Source of the DNA: Pseudoneobacillus sp052180215
Lineage (GTDB): Bacteria > Bacillota > Bacilli > Bacillales > Cytobacillaceae
Assembly (NCBI RefSeq): GCF_052180215.1
Contig: NZ_CP197471.1
Span: 2,638,001 to 2,702,000 of the forward strand
Length of the DNA stretch: 64,000 nucleotides
Direction: 5' to 3'
Shown: positions 9,475 to 18,566 of the stretch, piece after piece
How the letters are laid out: every line of letters begins with the position of its first letter
Numbering within the stretch: position 1 is the stretch's first letter
Translations under genes and position numbers: made by a program
Notes under the pieces: generated by a model
Told to the model about the DNA's origin: nothing
Seen by the model: the letters and a program-made list of their open reading frames with translations, nothing else
Database searches by the model: none

Positions 9475-9855
9475 ATGGGTATAGAACCAATGGGGATGTT
9501 CTCTTTTTTTTCTGCGATTTTTCCGATATTTTTCCTCTTCGTTTTTGGTTTCATTATTTTTCAAATTTTTAAGGGCGTAAAGCAATGGAATTATAATAAT
9601 CAACAACCAGTATTAACAGTAAATGCTAAACTGGTTTCAAAGCGGACTCATGTAAGTAGACATGCACACAATCATGATAATCATGTACATCATCACTCAA
9701 GTACGAGTTATTTTTTAACATTTGAATTTGATAGTGGCGATCGTTTGGAATTAAAGGTTAGCGATCATGATTATGGACAATATATTGAAGGAGATTTTGG
9801 GAACCTAACCTTTCAAGGAACACGTTATTTAAAGTTTGAAAGATGGAAGGGATAA
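9475..9855 (+). CDS. DUF2500-family membrane-anchored protein
   Basis: The 126-residue protein has one N-terminal transmembrane helix (about residues 8-30). A beta-rich soluble part follows, beginning VNAKLVSKRTHVSRH with a histidine-rich loop (HAHNHDNHVHHH, near residues 63-75). This layout matches DUF2500. The histidine stretch could bind metal, but no function is established. A strong AGGTACC-type Shine-Dalgarno region precedes the ATG. Confidence 0.75.
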   Translation: MGIEPMGMFSFFSAIFPIFFLFVFGFIIFQIFKGVKQWNYNNQQPVLTVNAKLVSKRTHVSRHAHNHDNHVHHHSSTSYFLTFEFDSGDRLELKVSDHDYGQYIEGDFGNLTFQGTRYLKFERWKG

Positions 9856-9882
9856 CCCATCTTACTACTAATTTATAAGATG

Positions 9883-9918
9883 AAAACAGCTCAATCCACA
9901 ATAGGATGAGCTGTTTTT
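9883..9918. terminator. bidirectional terminator
   Basis: The stem AAAACAGCTCA-TCC pairs with GGA-TGAGCTGTTTT around a short loop, between the convergent DUF2500 and SDR genes. Confidence 0.85.
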
Positions 9919-9923
9919 TGAAT

Positions 9924-10814
9924 TTATTTAAAGGTTTCAACATAAAAAGAAAGTAATTCATCTATCATTTCGTTTAAATTAAAAAACTTAAAGCCTAAAC
10001 CAGTTGCCTTATCTGTATTGATTTCAAAGCTGCCGGGCATTGCATATGGTGAGGCATTTTCTTTTGTTAGTTCTTTTTCAACACAAGCTGTTTTTCCAGT
10101 TAATCCCTCTATCTTTTTTATGATCTCTTCTAATGAAATGCTACCCTTAGAACCAGGATTAATGGGCCCTGTAAAGGTAGAATAAGCTATGTCAAATAAA
10201 AATTTTGCCGCTTCGTTTGCATCGATAAAACTATATCGTTCTTTTATATTCGGAATGCCGATAGGTTCATCCTTTAACACTTTGTCTACATGAAATTTTA
10301 ATCTTTCCGTATAATCATCCTTACTCACAACAATTGGAAAACGAACCGCTACTACCTCAATATCAGATTGTGCAAAAAGCACAGCCTCAGCAGCTCTTTT
10401 TGCCTCTTGATATCCGACAATCCCTGGGTATTGACTTCTAGTTTTCATTTCAAATTGAAAATGATAAGGATTAAAATCTTCCTCGCTATGATTTAGACCA
10501 AAATCATAAACGGCTTGTGACGATGTAAAAATATATCGATTAACTCTTCCTTCTAAAGCTTGTAAAGTATCCGCAACCTCTTTTGGTGAATAGCAGGTTT
10601 GATCAAATACAACGTCCCAAGTCTGATTGGCAAAAGCCTTTTCTTGAGAAGGAAGACTTTCACGGTCAATGATAACTCTATTCACCTTTTCACCAAAATC
10701 ATCTTTTTCCCTTCCTCTGGTAGCTATCGTTACTTCTATTCCATTTTGGATTAAAAGGTGGACTAGTTTTTTCCCGAAATACTTCGTTCCACCCAATACT
10801 AATGCCTTTTTCAT
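9924..10814 (-). CDS. NAD(P)-dependent epimerase/dehydratase-type SDR
   Basis: This 296-residue protein begins with the nucleotide-binding motif ALVLGGTKYFGKKL (GGTxxxG), typical of atypical/extended SDRs. It continues with FTSSQAVYD and a YQEAKRAAE segment whose lysine could be catalytic. Close relatives are annotated as NAD-dependent epimerases or reductases, without known substrates. It is a single gene facing the DUF2500 gene. Confidence 0.75.
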   Translation of the reverse strand: MKKALVLGGTKYFGKKLVHLLIQNGIEVTIATRGREKDDFGEKVNRVIIDRESLPSQEKAFANQTWDVVFDQTCYSPKEVADTLQALEGRVNRYIFTSSQAVYDFGLNHSEEDFNPYHFQFEMKTRSQYPGIVGYQEAKRAAEAVLFAQSDIEVVAVRFPIVVSKDDYTERLKFHVDKVLKDEPIGIPNIKERYSFIDANEAAKFLFDIAYSTFTGPINPGSKGSISLEEIIKKIEGLTGKTACVEKELTKENASPYAMPGSFEINTDKATGLGFKFFNLNEMIDELLSFYVETFK

Positions 10815-10912
10815 TGATATTCCCCTTTTTTAAAGTCTACTATTTTCCAACTATAATAGATTCGAGATAGTTATTAAAAATTCCTCTTATCATGGTTATT
10901 TCCCTGCATGAA

Positions 10913-10943
10913 ATCATCCACAGCCTCTATGACTGTGGATGAT
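10913..10943. other. perfect hairpin after the nucleoside hydrolase gene
   Basis: ATCATCCACAG and CTGTGGATGAT pair perfectly over 11 bp around a 9-nt loop, just after the stop codon of the minus-strand hydrolase gene. A long U tract is missing, so it may be a weak terminator or an mRNA 3'-end stabiliser. Confidence 0.5.
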
Positions 10944-10949
10944 CCTACC

Positions 10950-11909
10950 CTAGCTTATTTGAAGAAATATTTTCATAAAGTCGTCTCTAAACTTATCAAG
11001 GTCGATGACCAAACCTATCCAGTCCTTCTTCTCTTCTGGTGCCTCTTCTGGTTTTGGACGGAAATCTGCAATCGTCTTTCCTCTTGATCTTCCAAAAAGC
11101 TCTACTCGAACTTGTCTTGGTACATATTGTACTGCTCCTGGATTAGTTAATGCGAACAGTGGAACTACATCATGTAAAGGTGCTCCTTGAATGCCAGGTA
11201 CTAAATCTTGATAAGCTTTAAAATAGTAATCAAAAGCAGGCTTAATTAATTCTTTAAAGGGGGATTGACTATTCTTTGCCAAGTAATCAATATCTTTCGG
11301 CTTAATAATTGCTTTATTAGTTATATTAAGTGGATGTAAAAAGACATTATGGGCTTTTTCTATGACGGAATCTGCTGCTATTGGATCAGCGTAGAAATTT
11401 GCTTCGGCTTCGGCTGTCACATTTCCAGGTACTAAAAAAGCCCCTCCCATAATATAGAAGGCCATAATATCCTTTAAAGCATCTCTACCATATATAATAA
11501 AAGGTAACGCTAATTCAGTTTGTCTTCCAACAGCCACAATAACTAAATTATCTTTATATTGATTGACAATTTCAATTATTTTATCAATATCGTACACTTT
11601 TAGCCCTTTAAAATCTGGGGGTGGTTGAATAGGTCCTAAACCTTCTGTACCATGAATTTCAGGATAGAATTTACTTAATTCTCCTGATAAGGGGCCCGCT
11701 ACTCCCGCAATGATCGGTATATCTTCTCTACCAGCTAATTTTAATAAATATGCTGTATTATTGACAGACTGCTCTTTTGTAATATTTCCATATCCACTTA
11801 CAACCCCGACGACATTTAATTTCGGATTAAGCAAAGCGTACATTAATGCTAAAGAATCATCGACACCAGAATCAACAAACATTAAAATGTTATACTTATT
11901 GTTATCCAT
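10950..11909 (-). CDS. nucleoside hydrolase family protein (variant metal motif)
   Basis: The 319-residue protein has the IunH fold: VDSGVDDSLALMYAL at the N terminus and LHDVVPLFALTNP near residue 240, where the His-Asp pair lies in known enzymes. The family hydrolyses the N-glycosidic bond of ribonucleosides with a bound calcium. The normal motif DxDxGxDD is FVDSGVDD here, so the first aspartate is replaced by phenylalanine while the other acidic residues remain. This may mark a subfamily rather than a dead enzyme. GAGGAGTTGAGG precedes the ATG. Confidence 0.8.
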   Translation of the reverse strand: MDNNKYNILMFVDSGVDDSLALMYALLNPKLNVVGVVSGYGNITKEQSVNNTAYLLKLAGREDIPIIAGVAGPLSGELSKFYPEIHGTEGLGPIQPPPDFKGLKVYDIDKIIEIVNQYKDNLVIVAVGRQTELALPFIIYGRDALKDIMAFYIMGGAFLVPGNVTAEAEANFYADPIAADSVIEKAHNVFLHPLNITNKAIIKPKDIDYLAKNSQSPFKELIKPAFDYYFKAYQDLVPGIQGAPLHDVVPLFALTNPGAVQYVPRQVRVELFGRSRGKTIADFRPKPEEAPEEKKDWIGLVIDLDKFRDDFMKIFLQIS

Positions 11910-11988
11910 GACCTCAACTCCTCAGGTATATTTCTTCATTACACTTTATATTAGGAATCAATTATTAATGATATTAAATCATTTCACA

Positions 11989-13644
11989 TTACGTGAAAGG
12001 ATATTGAACAGCCTGAAGCGTACGTTCTAATTCCTCAAGATAGTTGCTTCTTGTATGACGATCCCACTGAAGATAGTTAGTCATAATATCCATTACGGCC
12101 ATTTTATTTTTCCTTACACTTACCGTATCGAATAATAATTCTCCTGTTCTTCGAAAGAAAAAATCATTAGGATTTACAATCATTTCAAAATGGATAGCAT
12201 AAAGCAGTTTTAACACTACTAAACGGGCTATGTTATACTCTTTGGAAAGTATATCTGCCTCAGGTATCAGTTTAAACACACTCGAGGAGTTTGACCCGTA
12301 AATTTCAGCTAACTCTCTTCCTTCTTCTTCAGTCAATCCGAAGTTTTTTCCTAGAAGAGCTTGTTTTTTAATAAATTCATCTAGATTAACAGATCCTCCA
12401 AAATCCCCTCCAGAAATCGGTAAATCTTTAGTGGAACATAATTTAAACGTTAATCCGCTCTGCTTTTTAAACTTATCTGCTAACAAGTCAACAACCGTTT
12501 CTGCCATTTTCCGATATCCTGTAAGCTTTCCGCCTGCTATGGTTAATAATCCTGATTTGGATTCCCATATTTCATCCTTTCTAGAAATTTCCGAAGGTTT
12601 TTTCCCTTCTTCAAAAATCAAGGGTCGAACTCCTGCCCAACTGGATTCCACATCCTTCTCTGTTATATGGATGTTAGGAAACATATATTGGATGGCATTA
12701 AGAATATAGGTGCAGTCACTTAGCTGAGTGGCGGGAGAGATGGGATCATCATCATAAAAAGTATCAGTTGTTCCTATATAAGTTTTTGTACTTCTCGGAA
12801 TAGCAAAAACCATCCTCCCATCTGGAGTATCAAAATACACAGCCTGCTTTAATGGAAAAAGTGTTTGATCTACGACAATATGAACACCTTTACTAAGTCT
12901 TAAAAATTTCCCTTGTTTAGATTGATCAAATTCACGAATAGAATCAACCCACGGACCTGCAGCATTAACCACATATTTTGCACGAATTTCAAAGAGTTCA
13001 TCTGAAAGTTTATCTTTTACAAATGCTCCTCTTACTTTACCGTTTTCATATTTAAGTGACTGAACCTTTGTATAATTCACTGTTAATGCCCCATGAGTAA
13101 AAGCTGCCTTCGTTACCTCTATGGTTAGTCTGGCATCGTCTGTACGATATTCCACATAATATCCAGCCCCTTTGAGGCCATTCCTTTTTATTAATGGTTC
13201 TTTTTGTATCGTCTCTTCAGGACTTAACATTTTTCTCCTTTCCTTCTTTTTTACACCAGCTAAAAAATCATATATTCTTAATCCAGCTGAGGTGCTAAAC
13301 ATGCCGAAGGTACCACCTTTATGGATGGGTAAAAGCATCCATTCCGGTTTTGTCACATGTGGACCATTTTCATAAACGATGGTTCTTTCTTTTCCTACTT
13401 CCGCAACCATTTTTACCTCAAATTGCTTTAAGTAACGTAATCCGCCATGAACAAGTTTGGTAGAACGACTTGATGTACCGGCTGAAAAATCCTGCATTTC
13501 AACCAATCCGACTTTCATCCCTCTGGAAGCAGCATCTAATGTAATCCCAGCACCTGTTATTCCACCGCCAATAACCAATACATCTAAATCAGTTTCTTTA
13601 AGACGAGAAATAATTTCTTTACGTGAAAAATAGGAGAAGTTCAT
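11989..13644 (-). CDS. glpD: glycerol-3-phosphate dehydrogenase (FAD)
   Basis: GlpD oxidises glycerol 3-phosphate to dihydroxyacetone phosphate and feeds electrons to menaquinone at the membrane. The FAD-binding motif VLVIGGGITGAGITLDAASRG is near residue 22, followed by TSSRSTKLVHGGLRYL, both diagnostic. The ATG at 13644 (551 aa) is chosen because GGAGG lies 8 nt upstream; an upstream in-frame start would lack a ribosome site. A strong hairpin terminator lies in the 50 nt before the start, as expected for glycerol-controlled antitermination. glpK is the next gene upstream. Confidence 0.95.
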   Translation of the reverse strand: MNFSYFSRKEIISRLKETDLDVLVIGGGITGAGITLDAASRGMKVGLVEMQDFSAGTSSRSTKLVHGGLRYLKQFEVKMVAEVGKERTIVYENGPHVTKPEWMLLPIHKGGTFGMFSTSAGLRIYDFLAGVKKKERRKMLSPEETIQKEPLIKRNGLKGAGYYVEYRTDDARLTIEVTKAAFTHGALTVNYTKVQSLKYENGKVRGAFVKDKLSDELFEIRAKYVVNAAGPWVDSIREFDQSKQGKFLRLSKGVHIVVDQTLFPLKQAVYFDTPDGRMVFAIPRSTKTYIGTTDTFYDDDPISPATQLSDCTYILNAIQYMFPNIHITEKDVESSWAGVRPLIFEEGKKPSEISRKDEIWESKSGLLTIAGGKLTGYRKMAETVVDLLADKFKKQSGLTFKLCSTKDLPISGGDFGGSVNLDEFIKKQALLGKNFGLTEEEGRELAEIYGSNSSSVFKLIPEADILSKEYNIARLVVLKLLYAIHFEMIVNPNDFFFRRTGELLFDTVSVRKNKMAVMDIMTNYLQWDRHTRSNYLEELERTLQAVQYPFT

Positions 13645-13667
13645 ATTAAACAACCTCCAAATACGAA

Positions 13668-13717
13668 TAAGAAAAACCACAAAGTCAGTATCGGTCTACG
13701 ATAATGTCTTTGTGGTT
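13668..13717 (-). terminator. terminator in the glpD leader (candidate GlpP antitermination site)
   Basis: On the minus strand, AACCACAAAG pairs with CTTTGTGGTT, with an inner TATCG/CGATA stem, then TTTTTCTT follows. It ends about 24 nt before the glpD ATG and lies 73 nt after the glpK stop. In B. subtilis the glpD leader carries a terminator that GlpP plus glycerol 3-phosphate overcomes. This hairpin fits that role, or it simply ends glpK. Confidence 0.75.
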
Positions 13718-13790
13718 CACATTTCATTTTGATTTAAATAACTTATAGAATTTTATTCATCTCAAAAAAGAAATATTCGCAATTTATTAA

Positions 13791-15281
13791 CTATTTAAAG
13801 AACATAGCTGCATTTACTGCTTTTTTCCAGCCGTTATATAAATGATTTCTTTCTTTTTCAGCCATTTTTGGACTAAATGACTTCTCCATTAGCCACTGTT
13901 TCGATATTTCCTCTTGGTCCTTCCAATATCCAACAGCTAAGCCAGCCAAATAGGCTGCACCTAGGGCAGTTGTTTCATTGATGAATGGTCTTTCGACGGG
14001 AACATTTAATAGGTCTGCCTGAAATCCCATCAGGAAATTATTTTTAACAGCTCCTCCATCCACACGTAATGTCTTTAATTGAATACCTGAATCCGCTTCC
14101 ATAGCAGACAATACATCCTTGGTTTGATAAGCAAGTGATTCAAGTGTTGCACGAACAAAATGCTCCTTTGATGTTCCTCGCGTTAAACCAAAAACAGCCC
14201 CTCTTACATCACTATCCCAATAAGGTGTTCCTAAACCAACAAATGCCGGGACTACATAAACACCCTCGGTCGACTCAATTCTATTCGCATACATTTCACT
14301 ATCTTTAGCATTTTTAAGCATTCTCAGTCCATCACGAAGCCATTGAATGGCGGAACCAGCCACAAAAATACTTCCTTCCAGAGCATATTCCACTTTACCG
14401 TTTAATCCCCAGGCTATTGTAGTGAGTAAGCCATTTTGGGAAGATACTCCTTTTTCACCAGTGTTCATCAACATAAAACAACCGGTGCCATACGTATTTT
14501 TCGCCATTCCTTTTTCAAAGCAAGCTTGACCGAATAATGCCGCTTGCTGGTCTCCAGCAACCCCACTTATTGGAACCTTCTTTCCAAAGAAATGCTCTTC
14601 TAGCGTATGGCCATAAATCTCTGATGAAGGACGAACCTCTGGCAACATATTTTTAGGAATGCTCAATACTTCTAATAATTCTTCATCCCATTTTAAATCA
14701 TAAATGTTAAACATTAAGGTTCTTGATGCATTTGAATAATCCGTCACATGCACCCTGCCACCTGAAAGCTTCCATATTAACCAGGTATCAATGGTACCGA
14801 ATAATAATTTCCCTTGTTCAGCCTTTTCTCGAGCACCTTCTACATGATCTAAAATCCATTTTACCTTTGTACCTGAAAAATAAGCATCAATTAATAATCC
14901 CGTTTTTTCCCTAAACAACTCATTGTAACCATTCGATTTCAATTCATCACAAATGCCACTTGTTTGCCGTGACTGCCAAACGATAGCATTATAGATGGGC
15001 TGCGATGTTTCTTTGTCCCATACTACCGTTGTTTCACGTTGATTGGTAATACCAATTCCAGCAATTTGTTCCGGCTTTGTCCCTGATTCAGATAAACAAG
15101 ACGCGATAACAGAAAGAATAGAACCCCAAATTTCGTTTGCATTATGTTCCACCCAACCAGGCTTAGGAAAAATTTGCGAAAATTCCTTTTGAGCAGTATG
15201 CACAATCTTTCCTTCACGATTAAATAATATAGCTCTTGAACTTGTCGTACCTTGATCCAAAGATAAAATATAGGTTTCCAT
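13791..15281 (-). CDS. glpK: glycerol kinase
   Basis: GlpK phosphorylates glycerol with ATP. The 496-residue product starts METYILSLDQGTTSSRAILF, the FGGY-kinase phosphate-1 motif, and contains GVAGDQQAALFGQ and LRVDGGAVKNNFLM. The ATG at 15281 is chosen because GAGAGGG lies just upstream and the length matches the family. The frame stays open 29 codons further without a better ribosome site. No glpF facilitator gene is next to it, unlike in B. subtilis. glpD lies downstream. Confidence 0.95.
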   Translation of the reverse strand: METYILSLDQGTTSSRAILFNREGKIVHTAQKEFSQIFPKPGWVEHNANEIWGSILSVIASCLSESGTKPEQIAGIGITNQRETTVVWDKETSQPIYNAIVWQSRQTSGICDELKSNGYNELFREKTGLLIDAYFSGTKVKWILDHVEGAREKAEQGKLLFGTIDTWLIWKLSGGRVHVTDYSNASRTLMFNIYDLKWDEELLEVLSIPKNMLPEVRPSSEIYGHTLEEHFFGKKVPISGVAGDQQAALFGQACFEKGMAKNTYGTGCFMLMNTGEKGVSSQNGLLTTIAWGLNGKVEYALEGSIFVAGSAIQWLRDGLRMLKNAKDSEMYANRIESTEGVYVVPAFVGLGTPYWDSDVRGAVFGLTRGTSKEHFVRATLESLAYQTKDVLSAMEADSGIQLKTLRVDGGAVKNNFLMGFQADLLNVPVERPFINETTALGAAYLAGLAVGYWKDQEEISKQWLMEKSFSPKMAEKERNHLYNGWKKAVNAAMFFK

Positions 15282-15429
15282 AACATCCCTCTCTTCTCCT
15301 ACTCTTTGTAAAAGGCTCTTTTCTGAAACTTTGTTGCTTTTGTAACTAATAAATAGGCATTTCGCCATTCAGAATGTTAAACTCATATGAAAATAAAGAA
15401 AAGAGCTGATCACTTATTAAGAGAGCCCT

Positions 15430-15457
15430 GTAAAAATCCGGATTTGGGGATTTTTAC
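15430..15457. other. hairpin in the glpK upstream region
   Basis: GTAAAAATCC (15430-15439) pairs with GGATTTTTAC (15448-15457), about 150 nt before glpK. It has no U tract on the glpK strand, so it is not a simple terminator. It may be part of a glycerol-responsive leader. Otherwise the 311-bp gap holds only the Ku terminator. Confidence 0.4.
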
Positions 15458-15543
15458 CAAAACCACAATCTATACGAAAACAGCTTTGTAAAAAAAGGAT
15501 ACCATATGACTTTGTCTTATTTATATAAAATTGATTCTATTGT

Positions 15544-15589
15544 ATTCATAAAAAACCGATTTCCTAATGGAAATCGGTTTTTTATGAAT
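15544..15589. terminator. terminator of the Ku gene (21-bp perfect stem)
   Basis: A perfect 21-bp inverted repeat (15544-15564 and 15569-15589) with the 4-nt loop TAAT includes AAAAAACCGATTTCC and its complement. It lies 3 nt after the Ku stop codon. Confidence 0.9.
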
Positions 15590-15592
15590 GAA

Positions 15593-16567
15593 TTATGCTT
15601 GCTTCTTCGTTTTTGGTACGGCGGCTTTCTTTCTTGTTCTAGGAGCTGCTGGTTTTGTGACAGTTGCAGCTGGAGATGGAGCTTCTGCTTTGGCTGCTGA
15701 TTCTTTCGGTGCCACTGGTTTGGCAGCAACATTTTTAGAAGCTGCTGTTATTGGTGAAACAGTTGCAGGAGTACCTGCTGGTTTATTTGTACGTGGTTTC
15801 GTTCGATCAATGGAAGCCTGTAAAGCAGCCATTAAATCAGTCACATTGGATGCAGGAACTTTTTCTGTCGCCGTTACCGTTTCCTGACCAGTTCGTTTAG
15901 ATTCGATTAATTCAAGTAGGGCCGTACGGTATTCGTCTGTATATTTGGTTGGATCGAATTCAGATGTTAATTGATCAATCAACATAATGGCAGTATCTAA
16001 CTCTTTTTGGGTTACTTTATCCTCAGCTGGCACATTAGGTACATCTACTACCTTACGAACCTCGTCAGGATAATGAATGGTTTCCATAACCAACGTATTT
16101 TCATATACACGAATTACAGCTAGTTGTTCCTTAGAGCGAATATTTATTTTGGCAAGCCCCACCTTCGCTGACTCTTGTAAAGCTTTCCTTAAAAGAGAAT
16201 ATGCTTTACCTCCACCTTCATTTGGCGACATATAATAACTTTTGCTAAAATAGATTGGGTCAATCTCTGTTATATTGACAAAATCAATAATCTCTACTGC
16301 TTTTTCTTCATTTTCTTTCCGTAATTTTTCTAATTCCTCATCATCTAAAACAACATATCTGCCTTTTGTATATTCATATGCCTTTACGATATCTTCTGGC
16401 TTTACTTCCACATCGCATGTTGTACAAATCTTTTCATATTTAATCGGAGTGTGGCACTCTTTATGAAGAGTCCGTAATTTAATGTCTTTGTCTTCTGTTG
16501 CAGCATGCAGCTTGATTGGTATATTAACAAGACCGAAACTGATACTGCCCTTCCACATTGTATGCAT
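15593..16567 (-). CDS. ku: Ku-type DNA end-binding protein of bacterial NHEJ
   Basis: The protein (324 residues) begins MHTMWKGSISFGLVNIPIKLHAATE, the signature opening of bacterial Ku. The Ku core runs to about residue 255. The last 60 residues are low in complexity, rich in Ala, Pro and Lys (ending RTRKKAAVPKTKKQA), a basic tail of the kind that binds DNA in other bacterial Ku proteins. Ku forms a ring on double-strand ends and recruits LigD, whose gene is divergent from this one. AAAGGATGGG precedes the start. In B. subtilis the ykoV/ykoU pair is expressed in the forespore. Confidence 0.93.
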   Translation of the reverse strand: MHTMWKGSISFGLVNIPIKLHAATEDKDIKLRTLHKECHTPIKYEKICTTCDVEVKPEDIVKAYEYTKGRYVVLDDEELEKLRKENEEKAVEIIDFVNITEIDPIYFSKSYYMSPNEGGGKAYSLLRKALQESAKVGLAKINIRSKEQLAVIRVYENTLVMETIHYPDEVRKVVDVPNVPAEDKVTQKELDTAIMLIDQLTSEFDPTKYTDEYRTALLELIESKRTGQETVTATEKVPASNVTDLMAALQASIDRTKPRTNKPAGTPATVSPITAASKNVAAKPVAPKESAAKAEAPSPAATVTKPAAPRTRKKAAVPKTKKQA

Positions 16568-16696
16568 ATATATCCCATCCTTTATTAATAATGTCCGCCA
16601 ATTGGATGAGATAATTCCTAAAAAAGTTTGGTAAGCGAGTAAATCTTACGCAAAGAGCCAAAATAAAATACAAACAAAATGGAAGGAAAGAAAACC

Positions 16697-18529
16697 ATGA
16701 AACCAATGCTGCCAACTTTACAATTTGACCCTCCAAAAGGGAATGATTGGTTTTATGAATGTAAATATGACGGTTTTCGTTGTTTTTGTACGATAAAGGA
16801 AAATGAAATCATCTTAATGAGTCGAAATGAAAAAACATTAATCCCTCAATTTCCAGAAATAACGGACTTTGTCCAAAGTATTCAAAATCGTTTAACTCCC
16901 TTTTTACCGATTGTACTAGATGGTGAAATGGTCATTTTAGAAAATGAATACAAATCAGATTTTGGTGCCCTTCAAATAAGGGGAAGAATGCGCTCAGAGC
17001 ATAGAATTACCGAGGAGGCATCCAAGAGACCGGCCAAATATTTAGCCTTTGACCTTATAACAGTAAAGGGAAAATCCTTATCAGGAAAAAAATACACGGA
17101 AAGAAAAGAGTTACTAGAAAAACTTTTTTCTAGCTTACTGCTCCCTCTTCACCCCGCTACTGAAAAGGAAGAATTGATACAAATGATCCCAAATTATAAA
17201 AATCTTGTTGAGTTATGGGAACATATCGAGCTTTCTGATGGAGAAGGGATTGTTGCTAAACAGGAAAACAGCCTATGGGAAGAAGGAAAAAGAAGTCCTT
17301 TTTGGATCAAATATAAAAATTGGAAGATGGTTTCATGTTTTGTGACAGCCTTTGATAAAGAAAACGGCTATTTTCATGTGGCAGTTTACAAAAAGGAGGA
17401 AATTTTCCCCATTGGCTTAGTTTTATTTGGATTTAAACCTGAGGAAAAAAAGGCTCTTGCACAAATTGTTCGTCAAAATCAAAATGATGAAGATGCAAAA
17501 TATATTTATGTTCCACCTGGTATTTGTTTAGAAATTAAATACCTTGAAATGTACGAGGGTCAATTGCGCGAACCACATTTTCATCAATTTCGTTTTGATT
17601 TAACACCTGAGGATTGTACCTATGAAAGTTTTTACTTTCAACAAAAAAACTTTCCAATAGAAGTTACCATCACTCATCCTGATAAGCCGGTTTGGAAAGA
17701 TCCATTAATTAATAAAATGGAATATTTATTTTATTTAAGGGAAATTTCTCCCTATATGCTACCTTTTTTAAAGGATCATCTATTAACGGTTATTCGTTAT
17801 CCACATGGTCTATACGGTGAACCCTTTTATCAAAAAAATTGTCCAGATTATGCTCCTTCATTTATTAAGACTTTTCAAACGGAAGATATTAATTACATTC
17901 TATGTAATGATTTAAAAACACTCGTATGGTTAGGTAATCAATTAGCCATAGAATTTCATATTCCTTTTCAGACCATTCAAAGTAAAGGCCCAAGCGAAAT
18001 TGTTTTTGATCTTGATCCACCTTCAAGAGAAGACTTTCCATTAGCCAAAAAAGCAGCTTCTTATATTAAAGACATCCTAGATCAACTTAATCTAATTGGA
18101 TTCATCAAAACTTCAGGCAGTAAGGGCCTTCAAGTTCATATCCCTTTACCCAATGATTTGTACAGTTATGAGGATACACGTTTGTTTACTGAATTTGTTG
18201 CAAATTTTCTAGTATCAAAAGAACCAGACCTTTTTACCATTGAAAGAATGAAAAAGAATCGAGGCACTCGCTTATATGTGGATTATGTTCAGCATGCTGA
18301 AGGAAAAACAATTATTGCCCCATATTCTGCTAGAGGAAGGGAAGAAGCAACGATTTCCACTCCATTATTTTGGGACGAAGTAGATGAAAGCCTCCATATT
18401 GAGCAGTTTACTCTTCATATAATCATGGAACGTATAAAAAAACATGGCTGTCCGTTTCAAAATTACTTTAAAGTAAAAGAAGAACAAGCCTTTGAACCTG
18501 TTCTTCAATTCTTAAAAAATAATCAATAA
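16697..18529 (+). CDS. ligD: LigD: ATP-dependent DNA ligase plus polymerase/primase domain
   Basis: This 610-residue two-domain NHEJ enzyme has the ligase first: motif I is CKYDGFRC near residue 22 with the AMP-accepting lysine, then LDGEMV and SDGEGIVAK. The archaeo-eukaryotic primase-like domain follows from about residue 325 (ITHPDKPVWKD), with IVFDLDPP (metal-binding aspartates) and TSGSKGLQVHIPL. The order LIG-POL without the phosphoesterase domain is that of Bacillus YkoU. The start at 16697 is preferred because GGAAGGAAAG lies 6 nt upstream; the ATG at 16679 has none. Confidence 0.93.
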   Translation: MKPMLPTLQFDPPKGNDWFYECKYDGFRCFCTIKENEIILMSRNEKTLIPQFPEITDFVQSIQNRLTPFLPIVLDGEMVILENEYKSDFGALQIRGRMRSEHRITEEASKRPAKYLAFDLITVKGKSLSGKKYTERKELLEKLFSSLLLPLHPATEKEELIQMIPNYKNLVELWEHIELSDGEGIVAKQENSLWEEGKRSPFWIKYKNWKMVSCFVTAFDKENGYFHVAVYKKEEIFPIGLVLFGFKPEEKKALAQIVRQNQNDEDAKYIYVPPGICLEIKYLEMYEGQLREPHFHQFRFDLTPEDCTYESFYFQQKNFPIEVTITHPDKPVWKDPLINKMEYLFYLREISPYMLPFLKDHLLTVIRYPHGLYGEPFYQKNCPDYAPSFIKTFQTEDINYILCNDLKTLVWLGNQLAIEFHIPFQTIQSKGPSEIVFDLDPPSREDFPLAKKAASYIKDILDQLNLIGFIKTSGSKGLQVHIPLPNDLYSYEDTRLFTEFVANFLVSKEPDLFTIERMKKNRGTRLYVDYVQHAEGKTIIAPYSARGREEATISTPLFWDEVDESLHIEQFTLHIIMERIKKHGCPFQNYFKVKEEQAFEPVLQFLKNNQ

Positions 18530-18566
18530 AAAAGCTTAAAGAGATATACTCTCTATAAGCTTTTTT
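18528..18566. terminator. bidirectional terminator between ligD and dapF
   Basis: AAAAAAGCTTA pairs with TAAGCTTTTTT around an inner AGAGA/TCTCT stem, and the stop codons of both convergent genes abut it. Confidence 0.85.

Noticed and set aside
15517..15887. Overlapping ORFs antisense to or beyond the Ku C-terminal tail
   Set aside because: They are mirror frames of the low-complexity Ala/Pro/Lys tail and of the terminator palindrome.
16568..16696. Sigma-G promoters for Ku and LigD
   Set aside because: Expected from B. subtilis, but I found only weak matches (for example GAATT with CATTATT at a 19-bp spacing), not enough to annotate.
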